The notes below the pieces were generated by a model. That model did not search any database and was not told the origin of the DNA. It saw nothing but the letters and a program-made list of their open reading frames with translations. From assembly GCF_900115955.1 (NCBI RefSeq), contig NZ_FOYL01000011.1:1-64000 (forward strand): a stretch of 64,000 nt of DNA, written 5' to 3'. Each line of letters opens with the position of its first letter. Positions within the stretch are counted from its first letter, which is position 1. Both the position numbers and the translations under genes were made by a program. Origin of the DNA: Lentzea waywayandensis (GTDB lineage: Bacteria > Actinomycetota > Actinomycetes > Mycobacteriales > Pseudonocardiaceae). Below, piece by piece: positions 1 to 8,115 of the stretch.

Positions 1-1
1 C

Positions 2-85
2 CGCGACGACATCCACGAAGCCTTCCTCAGCCTGGCCTGCGGCATCATCTGCTGGCGCCGCCTCCGCAACCTCTCATTGAGTTAG
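2..85 (+). CDS. IS5-type transposase, C-terminal end (partial)
   Basis: Only the last 27 codons are in the window, ending TAG at 83-85. The peptide contains HEAFLSLACGIICWRRL, the typical C-terminus of actinobacterial IS5-family DDE transposases. The insertion sequence lies mostly left of the window. Its right end probably falls around 85-95, where the frame of the minus-strand XRE gene also stops. The family call rests on this short tail alone, so the exact IS name cannot be given. Confidence 0.65.
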   Translation, partial: RDDIHEAFLSLACGIICWRRLRNLSLS

Positions 86-813
86 GAGTTCTTAGACGTC
101 GCGGCCTTCGGGCTCTGCGCCTTCTGTCGTGCGAGTTCCCGAACGCGACGTACCGCGAACTGGTGAGTGAGCACCGCGCGGAACGTCGGTTCGGCGACTC
201 GCAACGCCAACACCTGTTTGTCGGGCTTCGAGTGACAGGCGGCCCGGACGATCAGCTCGTCCGCGTCGACCTTGTAGATGTGAGCCAGCTCGGCGAGCGT
301 GATCAGGGTGGGCAGTGCGTGCCCGTTCTCGAATGCTGACAGCTCGGTGTTCGAGAGAGTCGGCGCCTTCTCGGCGATCTCGGCCTGACTCGATCCTGAC
401 GCGATACGTGCGTCTCGCAGTGCTTTGCCTAGTGCGACGGCGTACGGCTGCTGGGTGGAGAAGTCGCCCAAGGCGCGGTCGATGTCGAGTCCGCGCTCCG
501 CCACCAGTTCCCGGAGGTCGGCGTCGTCGGCTTGCTGGAGGAGTGCACGTGCTCGGTCGACGCGTTCAGTGGACAGCCAGAAGTGATCCTCGGCGGGGAC
601 GACGTCCAGATCGGTGCGCCGACCGAGCACGCGTGCCTTCGTGAACCGGCGCAGTTGGTTGAGCAGGTCGACGTGAGCGAGGCACGCCAACTCCGCGAGA
701 CGAGCGACGTTGTGTTCGACGGTCACACGTTCTAGGAAAGCCACCAGGACGATGCCGCCTTTGCGGGTCCAGGAGAGGCGTTTGTCCTTGGAGACCCATT
801 CGGTGATCTTCAT
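82..813 (-). CDS. XRE-family HTH protein, probably 3'-truncated by the IS
   Basis: 243 aa. The N-terminal ~120 residues look helical and match nothing I recognise. Residues ~130-186 form a XRE/Cro-C1 helix-turn-helix (ALRDARIASGSSQAEIAEKA, then TELSAFENGHALPTL). ATG start at 813; the upstream gene's TGA overlaps it, so the two are translationally coupled. The last codons and the stop (82-84) lie inside the IS end, so the native C-terminus was probably longer and has been replaced. Likely a DNA-binding regulator of its own two-gene operon. Confidence 0.7.
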   Translation of the reverse strand: MKITEWVSKDKRLSWTRKGGIVLVAFLERVTVEHNVARLAELACLAHVDLLNQLRRFTKARVLGRRTDLDVVPAEDHFWLSTERVDRARALLQQADDADLRELVAERGLDIDRALGDFSTQQPYAVALGKALRDARIASGSSQAEIAEKAPTLSNTELSAFENGHALPTLITLAELAHIYKVDADELIVRAACHSKPDKQVLALRVAEPTFRAVLTHQFAVRRVRELARQKAQSPKAATSKNS

Positions 814-1163
814 CGGCGAGCTGTTTGGAGATGGGCGCCCTGGGCGATCAACGTGTCGATGACGAGGTCAAGCACGTCGATCGGGCTGTCGGTACTGGAA
901 GTTGTGGAGGCTCCAGGACGAGGTGAAGACAACGGTCCGCCGTCTTGGCCAGTTCGTGGCCACGGCAGGATGCCTTCGGATTCTCGCCAAGCCAGGTCGC
1001 ACTCGTTGCACGTCGGCCAGTAGCGAGCATCGTTGGGCCACCTATCGGAACCCGCCGTCACCTCGATGCCGCATAGGGTGTGGCCAACGTGGTTGACGGC
1101 TAGTTCCTGCGGTATCGCGTGGCGACCCTCGTCGTGGGGCTGCCATTTGTAGCTTCGAACCAT
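810..1163 (-). CDS. Small putative zinc-finger protein
   Basis: 117 aa, ATG start at 1163. It has a Cys pattern typical of a small actinobacterial zinc-binding family often found beside XRE genes: HTLCGIEV near residue 30, then YWPTCNECDLAWRE near residue 50 (C-x2-C). The C-terminal third is Ser/Thr/Pro-rich and looks unstructured. It ends by overlapping the XRE start and is divergent from the 1430 gene, sharing a ~265-bp intergenic region. Function unknown; a DNA- or protein-binding accessory role is inference. Confidence 0.6.
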   Translation of the reverse strand: MVRSYKWQPHDEGRHAIPQELAVNHVGHTLCGIEVTAGSDRWPNDARYWPTCNECDLAWRESEGILPWPRTGQDGGPLSSPRPGASTTSSTDSPIDVLDLVIDTLIAQGAHLQTARR

Positions 1164-1429
1164 GCCCGATCACTTCCCGTGAACGTCTGCGCTAACAGCG
1201 CACCTGATGTCGGCAGTGATCCACGGAAATCGACATAACTGTGGAGAACCAGGGCGGGTATCCAGCCGCGACCCGGCCAGAATCGAGCATCTGGCGCTCC
1301 TGCCTGCGTAAACACCGGGATGACCCGACCGGGTGAAAATGAAGTTCTCTTGGAGGAACGGTTGTTCGGCAGGTGTTCCGAGCTAGCCTGTGCAGGCACA
1401 ATGCGCCGAATTCGCGTCAGAGGAGACCG

Positions 1430-2605
1430 ATGGCGAAGCCGAGGAAAGGGCTAGCCGCCCGCCGCAAGGCAATGGGGTATTCACAGGAGAGCCTGGCCGA
1501 GCTCCTGCGAGTCACTCCCGGAACCGTCGGTCGCTGGGAGCAGGGCAAGTCCACTCCGGAGGCCTGGCTCCAGCCGCGCCTCGCGAAGGTGTTGGAGGTG
1601 TCCGTTCAAGAACTGATCGAACTCCTGAATCCGCGCGCTGAGTCGCCGGCAGGCGAGACCGCGGACGTGGATCGCCTGGAACGTGCACTCGCGAACCCGT
1701 CGAAGGTCGACCTGGTCACGGTGGCGGAACTGCGCCAGCACATCGCCTTGCTGAGCGTCCGGTACGACGGTGAGCGATCGACTGGGCTGCTGGCCGAGGC
1801 GGGACAAGCGCTCGGCCAGACCTGTCTGCTGCGCGAACATGCACGCGAGTACCGGGTGAAGCGGGACCTGCTCGCGGCCGAAGCGGAAGCCTCCACCCTG
1901 ATGGGCCAGTTTGTCTGGGACGCATCTCAGCGTCGCGATCACGATGCCGCGAAGGGGCATTTCACGACTGCGGCTGAAGCAGCGCGCAAGATCAATGATC
2001 CGGTGTTGGAAGCCATCGCGCTCCTGCGCACGTCATACGTCGAGCTCTACGGCACCGAAGATCCAGCCGAGGGCCTGGTACTCACCGAACGTGCGGCCGA
2101 CGTGGCTCGAGGGCACAGCGATGTGTTGACGGGGCTGGCAGAACTACATGCTGCTGAAGCACGCGCGATGCTCGGCGAACGCGTCGCGTGTGAGCGTTCG
2201 CTGGAACGAGCGCAAGACCACTTTGGACGAATCTCAGCCGACGAACCCGTTGTGGAGATGTTCTCCGAGACGCAGCACGACCGCCTGGCCGGGTCCTGCT
2301 ACTTGCGCTTGAACGACGCGCCGAGAGCCCAGTCGACGCTGGAACGGGTTGCTTCCCAAGCGCCGTCCCGCTCCAAGTCGCGCAGCATCGTGCTCGCGAA
2401 CTTGAGCTTGGCGCATATCCAGCAGCGCGAACTCGACCACGCTGCGGCGGCCCTACACGTCGCGATCGACTGCGTTGAGGCCACATGGGGCGGCGGTGGC
2501 CTCAAGGTGATCTTCGGCGTGGCCCAGGAACTCCGTCCCTGGCGGAAGGAACCTGTGGTAGATCAGGTGTATGACCGCCTCTTCACCATGATGGCGGCGT
2601 CGTAG
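1430..2605 (+). CDS. XRE-HTH regulator with TPR-like C-terminus
   Basis: 391 aa. ATG at 1430 is chosen because AGGAG (1421-1425) sits 4 nt upstream; an in-frame start at 1373 has no ribosome site. Residues ~8-66 are a XRE HTH (YSQESLAELLRVTPGTVGRW). The rest is helical, with TPR-like repeats such as DPVLEAIALLRTSYVELYG and VLTGLAELHAAEARAMLGE. This architecture is typical of actinomycete cytoplasmic regulators that sense peptides or metabolites. It is first in a tight five-gene operon and probably controls it. Confidence 0.75.
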   Translation: MAKPRKGLAARRKAMGYSQESLAELLRVTPGTVGRWEQGKSTPEAWLQPRLAKVLEVSVQELIELLNPRAESPAGETADVDRLERALANPSKVDLVTVAELRQHIALLSVRYDGERSTGLLAEAGQALGQTCLLREHAREYRVKRDLLAAEAEASTLMGQFVWDASQRRDHDAAKGHFTTAAEAARKINDPVLEAIALLRTSYVELYGTEDPAEGLVLTERAADVARGHSDVLTGLAELHAAEARAMLGERVACERSLERAQDHFGRISADEPVVEMFSETQHDRLAGSCYLRLNDAPRAQSTLERVASQAPSRSKSRSIVLANLSLAHIQQRELDHAAAALHVAIDCVEATWGGGGLKVIFGVAQELRPWRKEPVVDQVYDRLFTMMAAS

Positions 2606-2617
2606 AAAGGGTTGCCC

Positions 2618-3352
2618 GTGGTGAGTCCGGACGAGGCTAAGAACGAGGTTCGCCACCGCGTCTGGGACTTGCTCACCGAACACCGCGCCGCTCAACCTGA
2701 CGTCCACGGCTCGATCCCGGACTTCGTAGGTGCGGAGCTGGCCGCTCAAAGGCTCTCGGAACTGTCGGTCTGGAAGCGGGCGCGCGTGGTGAAGGCTGTA
2801 CCCGACAAGCCGCAGGCTACGGTCAGGGTGCTTGGTCTTCAGCAGGGCAAGCTGCTTTACGTTGCGGTGCCCAAGATCGCAGCGGCGAAACCGTTCTACG
2901 AGCTCGACCCGGTGAAGCTGCCTGTTTCGCCTGAGGAAGCGGCGGTGCCGAAGAAGGCCGCGTTGTTCGCGAGGACCGTCGACACGGACGAGATGCCCAA
3001 GATCGACCTGCTCGTATGCGGGACCGTGGCGGTGAACCGCAGGGGCGTCCGGCTGGGCAAGGGCGCGGGATACGCCGATATCGAGGTCGCCCTGTTGCAG
3101 GAGGCAGGGCTGATCAGCGAGTCGACGACGATCGTCACGACGGTCCACGACCTCCAGGTCGTCGATGGCGATCTCCCGGAGACCAGCCACGACTTCTCCG
3201 TCGACCTCATCGTCACCCCGACTCAGGTCATCGAGTGCGGACCACCTCGACGGCCTGCCGGGATCCTGTGGTCGGAGCTGGATCCAGGGAAGATCGCCGC
3301 CATTCCGGCGCTCGCGGCGCGGGCGGCTCGGCGCCCTGCGTCGGGTCTGTGA
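2618..3352 (+). CDS. 5-formyltetrahydrofolate cyclo-ligase-like (MTHFS/MTHFSD-type) protein
   Basis: About 244 aa. GTG 2618 is preferred because GAAAGG (2605-2610) is 7 nt upstream; TTG 2612 is possible but too close. The protein has the NagB/RpiA-like 5-FCL fold, with a substrate-loop motif RLGKGAGYADIE. That variant resembles MTHFSD-type homologues rather than the RLGxGGGYYDR of true cyclo-ligases. Folate cyclo-ligase activity is therefore uncertain; a nucleotide-binding or other role is possible. It follows the regulator by 12 nt and precedes the radical SAM gene. Confidence 0.7.
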   Translation: MVSPDEAKNEVRHRVWDLLTEHRAAQPDVHGSIPDFVGAELAAQRLSELSVWKRARVVKAVPDKPQATVRVLGLQQGKLLYVAVPKIAAAKPFYELDPVKLPVSPEEAAVPKKAALFARTVDTDEMPKIDLLVCGTVAVNRRGVRLGKGAGYADIEVALLQEAGLISESTTIVTTVHDLQVVDGDLPETSHDFSVDLIVTPTQVIECGPPRRPAGILWSELDPGKIAAIPALAARAARRPASGL

Positions 3353-3445
3353 CTACCTGATCGGCTCAGCGATGTCCTCTGGCTTGGAGTGCCTCCAACA
3401 ACTACGCAGGTAGTACGGCGGAGCGCGAGAAGCGAGGGGAAACAC

Positions 3446-4351
3446 GTGGGGGCTCAACCTGACCTGCAAACGCGGGTGACGTTCGCATGGCTCGAAGTGA
3501 CTGGGAAGTGTCAGCTGCAGTGCGATCACTGCTATGCCGACTCTGGCCCGGCTGGTTCGCACGGCGCCATGACTACCGAGGACTGGGGTAGGTCGATCGA
3601 TCAGCTCGCCGATCTCGGAACGAGGATGGTCCAGTTCATCGGAGGCGAGCCGACTCTGCATCGTGCGCTGCCTGGGCTGGTCCACCATGCCCTTGATCGG
3701 GGGCTGAGGGTCGAGGTGTTCTCGAACCTGGTGCACGTCCGTCCGGAGCTGTGGGAGGTCTTCTCGCGGTCCGGCGTCCAGCTCGCCACCAGCTACTACT
3801 CGGATGACGCCAAGCAGCACGAGCAGATCACACGAGGTGGGCGCAGTTATGAGCGGACGAGGTCGAACCTCGTAGAAGCCGTTCGGCGATCGATTCCGGT
3901 GCGGGTGGGCGTGATCGACGTCGATGAGGAGCAACGCGTCGACGAGGCGGTGGCGCAGCTGAGAGACCTTGGGGTCGGCGGCGAGGTGCGGATCGATCGT
4001 CTGCGCCAGGTCGGTCGTGGTGTCCGCGATCGTGGGCCTGACCTGGGTGAACTGTGCGGTCAGTGTGGTGACGGTAGGGTCGCGATCGCACCGGACGGGT
4101 CGGTGTGGCCGTGCGTGTTCTCTCGGTGGTTGCCGGTGGGGAATGTGCGGGAGGAGTCGCTCGCCGACATCCTGACGGGATCGAGGATGACGGAGACCGC
4201 ATCAGTGCTCGCGACGGAGTTCGCTCGGCGGCCTCTGAACCCGTGTGTGCCCAACATGTGTGATCCGCAGTGCGGGCCGAGTTGCAGCCCGGCGTGTCGA
4301 CCGGCCGGCAACTGCGTACCTACGGGAGCCTGCGCTCCGGACTACGACTGA
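3446..4351 (+). CDS. Radical SAM/SPASM enzyme with (Cys-x-Pro)7 tail
   Basis: 301 aa from GTG 3446 (GAGGGGA at 3434-3440, 5 nt upstream); an earlier GTG at 3389 has no ribosome site. C22-x3-C26-x2-C29 binds the SAM [4Fe-4S] cluster, and GGEP is at 66-69. A SPASM-like auxiliary cluster region holds C204, C207 and C223. The last 35 residues carry seven cysteines (267, 272, 276, 280, 284, 290, 296), each followed by x-Pro; some may ligate a second auxiliary cluster. SPASM enzymes usually modify peptides or proteins. No precursor peptide was found next to it, so the substrate is unknown. Confidence 0.8.
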   Translation: MGAQPDLQTRVTFAWLEVTGKCQLQCDHCYADSGPAGSHGAMTTEDWGRSIDQLADLGTRMVQFIGGEPTLHRALPGLVHHALDRGLRVEVFSNLVHVRPELWEVFSRSGVQLATSYYSDDAKQHEQITRGGRSYERTRSNLVEAVRRSIPVRVGVIDVDEEQRVDEAVAQLRDLGVGGEVRIDRLRQVGRGVRDRGPDLGELCGQCGDGRVAIAPDGSVWPCVFSRWLPVGNVREESLADILTGSRMTETASVLATEFARRPLNPCVPNMCDPQCGPSCSPACRPAGNCVPTGACAPDYD

Positions 4352-4369
4352 TCGAAGGAACTTCCACCT

Positions 4370-5113
4370 ATGCTCGCCCGCCGCGCCTACATCCCCGAAG
4401 AGTCGTTGCCTCGTGGCTCTCGGAGACCGTGGCCGCTTGACGTGCCGTGCGTCGCCCAGCTAGCAGACGAAGGCATGACGTTCGAGCGGCCGGTGACCTT
4501 CCTGGTCGGCGAGAACGGCTCTGGCAAATCCACGCTGGTCGAGGCTTTCGCCGAGGCCTGGGGGCTGGACGCGCAGGGCGGGCGGGCCGGGCGGAAGTAC
4601 GTCAACGACAGGCCGAAGTCAGAGCTCGGTGAGATGGTGCGATTCGACACCACCGCCCTCGGCGCCCGGCACCGCATCGGCCCGCGAACGAAGCGCAAGG
4701 GCTACTTCCTGCGTGCCGAGACCGCGTTCGGCTTCATGAACGCGGTCAGCGGCATGAACGGGTACTGGGATGAGGACACGAGCGAGATGAGCCACGGCGA
4801 GGGCTTCCTCACCGTGTTCGCCGCGATGTTCCGCGAGCCTGGCTTCTACTTGATGGACGAGCCTGAAGCGGCGCTGTCGTTCCAGTCCTGCCTACGCTTG
4901 ATGCACCTCATGCACGAGCTGGGTAAGTCGGGGGCACAGATCATCTGCGCGACCCACTCACCGATCCTGGCGTCCACGCCGGACGCCGACATCATCGAGG
5001 TGGGGGAGCACGGCTTCCAGCGCTCCAAGTGGGAGGACCTGGCGCTGGTCGACCACTGGCGCCGGTACATGGCCACGCCCGAGGCTTACCTGCGTTACGT
5101 CACCGAGGAGTAG
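4370..5113 (+). CDS. AAA/ABC-type ATP-binding protein (SMC/RecF-like)
   Basis: 247 aa, ATG start. Walker A GENGSGKST (47-55), signature-like MSHGEG (140-145), Walker B FYLMDEPEAAL (159-169) and an H-loop ATHSP (195-199) are all present. It is a single compact nucleotide-binding domain without membrane segments or a long coiled coil, so not a transporter subunit in any obvious way. Such solitary ABC-like ATPases occur in repair, defence and ribosome-associated systems. It sits 18 nt after the radical SAM gene and 2 nt before the kinase-like gene, implying joint function. Confidence 0.8.
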   Translation: MLARRAYIPEESLPRGSRRPWPLDVPCVAQLADEGMTFERPVTFLVGENGSGKSTLVEAFAEAWGLDAQGGRAGRKYVNDRPKSELGEMVRFDTTALGARHRIGPRTKRKGYFLRAETAFGFMNAVSGMNGYWDEDTSEMSHGEGFLTVFAAMFREPGFYLMDEPEAALSFQSCLRLMHLMHELGKSGAQIICATHSPILASTPDADIIEVGEHGFQRSKWEDLALVDHWRRYMATPEAYLRYVTEE

Positions 5114-5115
5114 CG

Positions 5116-5940
5116 GTGCACGAGGACCTCAGCGACGCCGACGCCCAGTTCCGCGAATGGATGTGCGAGAACCTCCAGCGCGCTGCGGAGCACTTCGGAC
5201 TTGATCTCGCTGGCGAGCCGCGGCTCGGCTGGATGGACCGTTCGATCAGTGCGCTCGCCGGCCGTGGTGAGGAGCGGTTCTGGTTGCGGGTGGTGTCGGA
5301 GAACAAGCAGTGGATCGACGGCGCCTTCTGGACCGGCAACCTCGACGCCAACATGTTGACCGGGCTGGCCAAACCGCGCGTGCTGGACGTGTTCGAGTGG
5401 GAGGAGTACCGGCAACAGCGCGCGGAGGTGCTGACCTTGTTGCCAGGTTCGCCGTGCTCCCGCACCGACGCGCTTCGCGAGCCGATCGACCTGCCGGATG
5501 CCTGGTGGGCTGAACTTCGCCGCACGATCGACGCGGTTGCTTGTACGCCGACGGATCGGGTCAACGCGGACCAGGAGTTGGTCAGCAAGCGAATCCGGCA
5601 GCGGTTCGGTGATGCCATGACTCCTGTTGTCTCCCAGTGGGAAACGGTGCACGGCGACCTGCACTGGGCCAACCTCATGGGACCGGCCTTCGGCCTCCTC
5701 GACTGGGAGTGGTGGGGACGCGGTCCAGCGGGCACGGACGCCGCGACCTTGCTCTGCTACAGCCTGCTCGTCCCGGAGATGGTCGAGCGGGTTCGTTCCG
5801 TCTTCGGTGATGTGCTGGAGTCCGAGTCAGGCCGGATTGCCCAGCTCTACGTCGCATCCCGGCTCTTCCGCCGGATCGACAAGGGTGATCACCCGGACCT
5901 CGCCGCGGTGCTTTCGACCCACGTCGAAACGCTGACGTGA
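5116..5940 (+). CDS. APH-fold phosphotransferase
   Basis: 274 aa. GTG 5116 is chosen: GAGGAG (5105-5110) lies 5 nt upstream and overlaps the end of the ATPase gene. The kinase motif HGDLHWANL (179-187) supplies the catalytic Asp and Asn, and DWEWWG (196-201) the metal-binding Asp, as in aminoglycoside phosphotransferase/choline kinase-fold enzymes. The N-terminal nucleotide-binding lobe is weakly conserved. Last gene of the operon, followed by a hairpin. The substrate may be a product of the radical SAM step rather than an antibiotic; that is inference. Confidence 0.75.
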   Translation: MHEDLSDADAQFREWMCENLQRAAEHFGLDLAGEPRLGWMDRSISALAGRGEERFWLRVVSENKQWIDGAFWTGNLDANMLTGLAKPRVLDVFEWEEYRQQRAEVLTLLPGSPCSRTDALREPIDLPDAWWAELRRTIDAVACTPTDRVNADQELVSKRIRQRFGDAMTPVVSQWETVHGDLHWANLMGPAFGLLDWEWWGRGPAGTDAATLLCYSLLVPEMVERVRSVFGDVLESESGRIAQLYVASRLFRRIDKGDHPDLAAVLSTHVETLT

Positions 5941-5958
5941 GCGGCCTCGCGATGGCGT

Positions 5959-5988
5959 AAACACCCGATCGGGCGACCAGGGGTGTTT
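5959..5988 (+). terminator. Hairpin after the radical SAM operon
   Basis: Perfect 8-bp arms AAACACCC (5959-5966) and GGGTGTTT (5981-5988) around a 14-nt loop, 18 nt after the phosphotransferase stop. The second arm ends in TTTCT, giving a short T tract. Probable intrinsic terminator, though the loop is long. Confidence 0.55.
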
Positions 5989-6121
5989 CTGCAGGCGAGA
6001 GCTAGTAGTTGCGGGATTCGTGCCGGGTCGCTGCGCGATTGGTGAGCTGGTCTGACCTGCGGTGGAGCAGTTGGCTGATTGTGCCTGGCGCAACAGATCC
6101 CAGCTACTGCAAGGAATTCCC

Positions 6122-7024
6122 ATGCCGCAGAGATGTTCCACGGCTCGTGGCCGCGAGTTCGGTGAAGGCGTGCGGGCGGCCATCAAGGCCTCCGGGATGC
6201 CCGCACGTCGGGTCGCTGAACTCGTCGGCTGGCAGGAGGCGAAGCTGTCGGACTTCCTGAACGGCAAGATCGGGTGCACGGAGACAGAACTTGCCCTTCT
6301 GCTGGGAGTTTGTCGCACGCCCGTGGATGAACGTGACCACTTGTTGGCGCTCCGGCCCGCGACCCACGTCAAGGGTTGGTGGCAGAAGCACAGCTTGAGT
6401 GCGCCTGAACGGCATCGCACGCTCGTCCAGAACCTCAAGTCGGCCAAGAACCTGACCACGTGGCACCCACACGCGCTCCCGATGTTTCTGCAGTCGGCGG
6501 ACTATATGCGGGCGACCATCGCTGCTTCTCCGAACGTGCCTGACGAGGAAGCGGACCGACGCCTCAAGGCGGGACAGGAGCTTCAGGAGTTGCTCGTCGG
6601 CCGCGGCCTGCAGTGCACCTTCTACGTTCACGAGCAGGCGCTGCATCTGCCAGTCGGTGGCCATGACGTCCACGTCAGCCAGGTGCACCACCTGCTGCTG
6701 ATGGGTGTTCGTACGAACATCACGATCAAGATCGTGCCGACGGCGGTCGGTGCTCACGCGGGCATGAACGAGGCCTTCACCCGGTTGACCTTCCGAGCGC
6801 ACGAGCCGCTGATCTTCCTGGAGCACGAATATTCGATGCTCATCGAAGAAGACAGCGGAGCTGTTGAGGCCTACCAACAAGTCGTTCGTGCACTCGACCG
6901 AGCCAGCCTGGACGCGGAACAGTCGAAAGCGATGCTGTGCTGCCTTGGGGAGAGCCTCTCCGCCGTCGACTCCACGGGACGTGACGGGTTGCCGACGGCC
7001 GTGTTTGTCGACGCGTCCCTCTAG
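6122..7024 (+). CDS. XRE-family regulator with DUF5753 (Scr1-type antitoxin-like)
   Basis: 300 aa. ATG 6122 has AAGGA at 6111-6115; an in-frame start at 6062 lacks one. The N-terminal XRE HTH (VAELVGWQEAKLSDFLNGK) is followed by the DUF5753 domain with AERHRTLVQNLKSA-type and PMFLQSADYMRA segments. Such proteins are abundant in actinomycetes, usually beside a small DUF397 protein. No DUF397 gene is visible here, so it is an orphan. It is transcribed in the same direction as the radical SAM operon, ~180 bp behind it. Confidence 0.85.
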   Translation: MPQRCSTARGREFGEGVRAAIKASGMPARRVAELVGWQEAKLSDFLNGKIGCTETELALLLGVCRTPVDERDHLLALRPATHVKGWWQKHSLSAPERHRTLVQNLKSAKNLTTWHPHALPMFLQSADYMRATIAASPNVPDEEADRRLKAGQELQELLVGRGLQCTFYVHEQALHLPVGGHDVHVSQVHHLLLMGVRTNITIKIVPTAVGAHAGMNEAFTRLTFRAHEPLIFLEHEYSMLIEEDSGAVEAYQQVVRALDRASLDAEQSKAMLCCLGESLSAVDSTGRDGLPTAVFVDASL

Positions 7025-7041
7025 AAAGCGCGAGTTGTAGA

Positions 7042-7085
7042 ACGGGGACTGTCTGTCCATCACGTGATGGACAGACAGTCCCCGT
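7042..7085. terminator. Perfect 44-bp palindrome between convergent genes
   Basis: Two perfect 22-bp arms without spacer: ACGGGGACTGTCTGTCCATC continuing to 7063, mirrored at 7064-7085. It lies between the 3' ends of the XRE gene (7024) and the integrase (7102) and could form a bidirectional terminator. Perfect symmetry with no loop is more than a terminator needs, so a cruciform or recombinase site is possible. Confidence 0.6.
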
Positions 7086-7101
7086 CTCTGTCCGCTGTCA
7101 G

Positions 7102-8115
7102 TTACGCGGCCAGCGGGTGGTGCTCACCGGTGAGCGCGGCCAGCGCTGTGGCGACTTCCTCAAGGGTCGCCCGGACGTAGGTCGTGGTGCTGCCCGCGTC
7201 ACTGTTGGTGTCGTTGTGCCCGGCGAAAGCACGGGCGACGGCGTAGCCGAAGTGGCGTTCGACCCACGTGAGCGTGGTGTATCGGATCCAGTGCGTGCTG
7301 ACCCCCTGCTTCGCGGCCCAGGGCAGGCCTTCGCCGACGCGGCCCCAGAGCCGGTCGTAGCGGTGGTAGGTGATCGGGCGGCCGTCCAGGTAGCGGAAGA
7401 GGCGTCCGTTCATCGGTGCACCGCGCTGTTCGACGTGCTGGAGCAGGTGCCACATCAGCGTGGGGGAGACCGGTTGCCAGCGCGACGACTCGCCCTTTTC
7501 GCGGAGATAGACGAGGCAGTTCTCTTCGTCTAGGTCTTTGGGGCGTAGTGCGAGGGCGCCGCCGCGGCGTGCGGCGGTCTCGGTGTGGAACCGGATGATC
7601 AGCGAGTCGAGTTGTGGGTCGTTGCCTCCGGTCGCGACGACGTCGTTGAGTTGGTCCATCTGCTTGCCGGAGAGCGCCCGCCGGTTGCTGGGCTGGCGTC
7701 GGGGCTTGGGAACCTTGGCGGCCGGGTTGGAACGTTCGTCGACGAGTTCGTCGTTGACGGCGTGGCGGTAGAGGCAGCGCAACGCGGCGATCAGGTGCTC
7801 GGCGGCGGAGTTGCCGTTGCGGGTGTTACGGCGCACGGTCAGGTTCGCCTTGACGTGCTGGACCAGCCGCTGGATGTCGGTGGGCGTGCGGTCGCTTAGC
7901 GAGATGTCCGCCCACTGGTCGAGCACGCGGTTCCAATACGGGCTGTAGGCGCGGCGAGTGCCGTCGCTGACGGCCGCCGCCACGACCGGGATGTACTCGC
8001 CGAAGGTGGGAGCCAGCGGCTTCACCGAGTTGAGCAGGTCCTCGGCGGTCACTCCCATCCGATCGAGCACCAGGCGCGCGGCGTCGAGCTCAGCCTGGGT
8101 CGGTGCACCGGTCAC
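7102..8115 (-). CDS. Tyrosine recombinase (XerC/D-like integrase)
   Basis: 337 aa, GTG start at 8115 overlapping the upstream gene's TGA. An N-terminal SAM-like core-binding domain covers ~40-130. The catalytic set is visible: Arg at ARRGG (183/184), Lys207 (REKGES), H275-x2-R278, His300 and Tyr313 (TTTYVRA). Presumably it integrates or resolves a mobile element, but no tRNA or obvious att pair is beside it. It is downstream of, and coupled to, an AbrB-like gene. A second integrase at 50.6 kb has a different sequence. Confidence 0.9.
   Translation of the reverse strand: MTGAPTQAELDAARLVLDRMGVTAEDLLNSVKPLAPTFGEYIPVVAAAVSDGTRRAYSPYWNRVLDQWADISLSDRTPTDIQRLVQHVKANLTVRRNTRNGNSAAEHLIAALRCLYRHAVNDELVDERSNPAAKVPKPRRQPSNRRALSGKQMDQLNDVVATGGNDPQLDSLIIRFHTETAARRGGALALRPKDLDEENCLVYLREKGESSRWQPVSPTLMWHLLQHVEQRGAPMNGRLFRYLDGRPITYHRYDRLWGRVGEGLPWAAKQGVSTHWIRYTTLTWVERHFGYAVARAFAGHNDTNSDAGSTTTYVRATLEEVATALAALTGEHHPLAA

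Noticed and set aside
1100-1399. 99-codon minus ORF upstream of the zinc-finger gene
   Set aside because: No ribosome site, crosses the divergent promoter region and the start of the XRE-TPR gene.
5116-5940. Aminoglycoside resistance gene
   Set aside because: The APH-fold motif alone does not support antibiotic specificity; context points to the radical SAM operon.
1306-5965. GCGTAAACACC occurs at 1306-1316 and 5955-5965, at both ends of the radical SAM operon
   Set aside because: Only 11 bp match and the second copy overlaps the terminator arm; could be coincidence or an operator, not strong enough to report as a feature.
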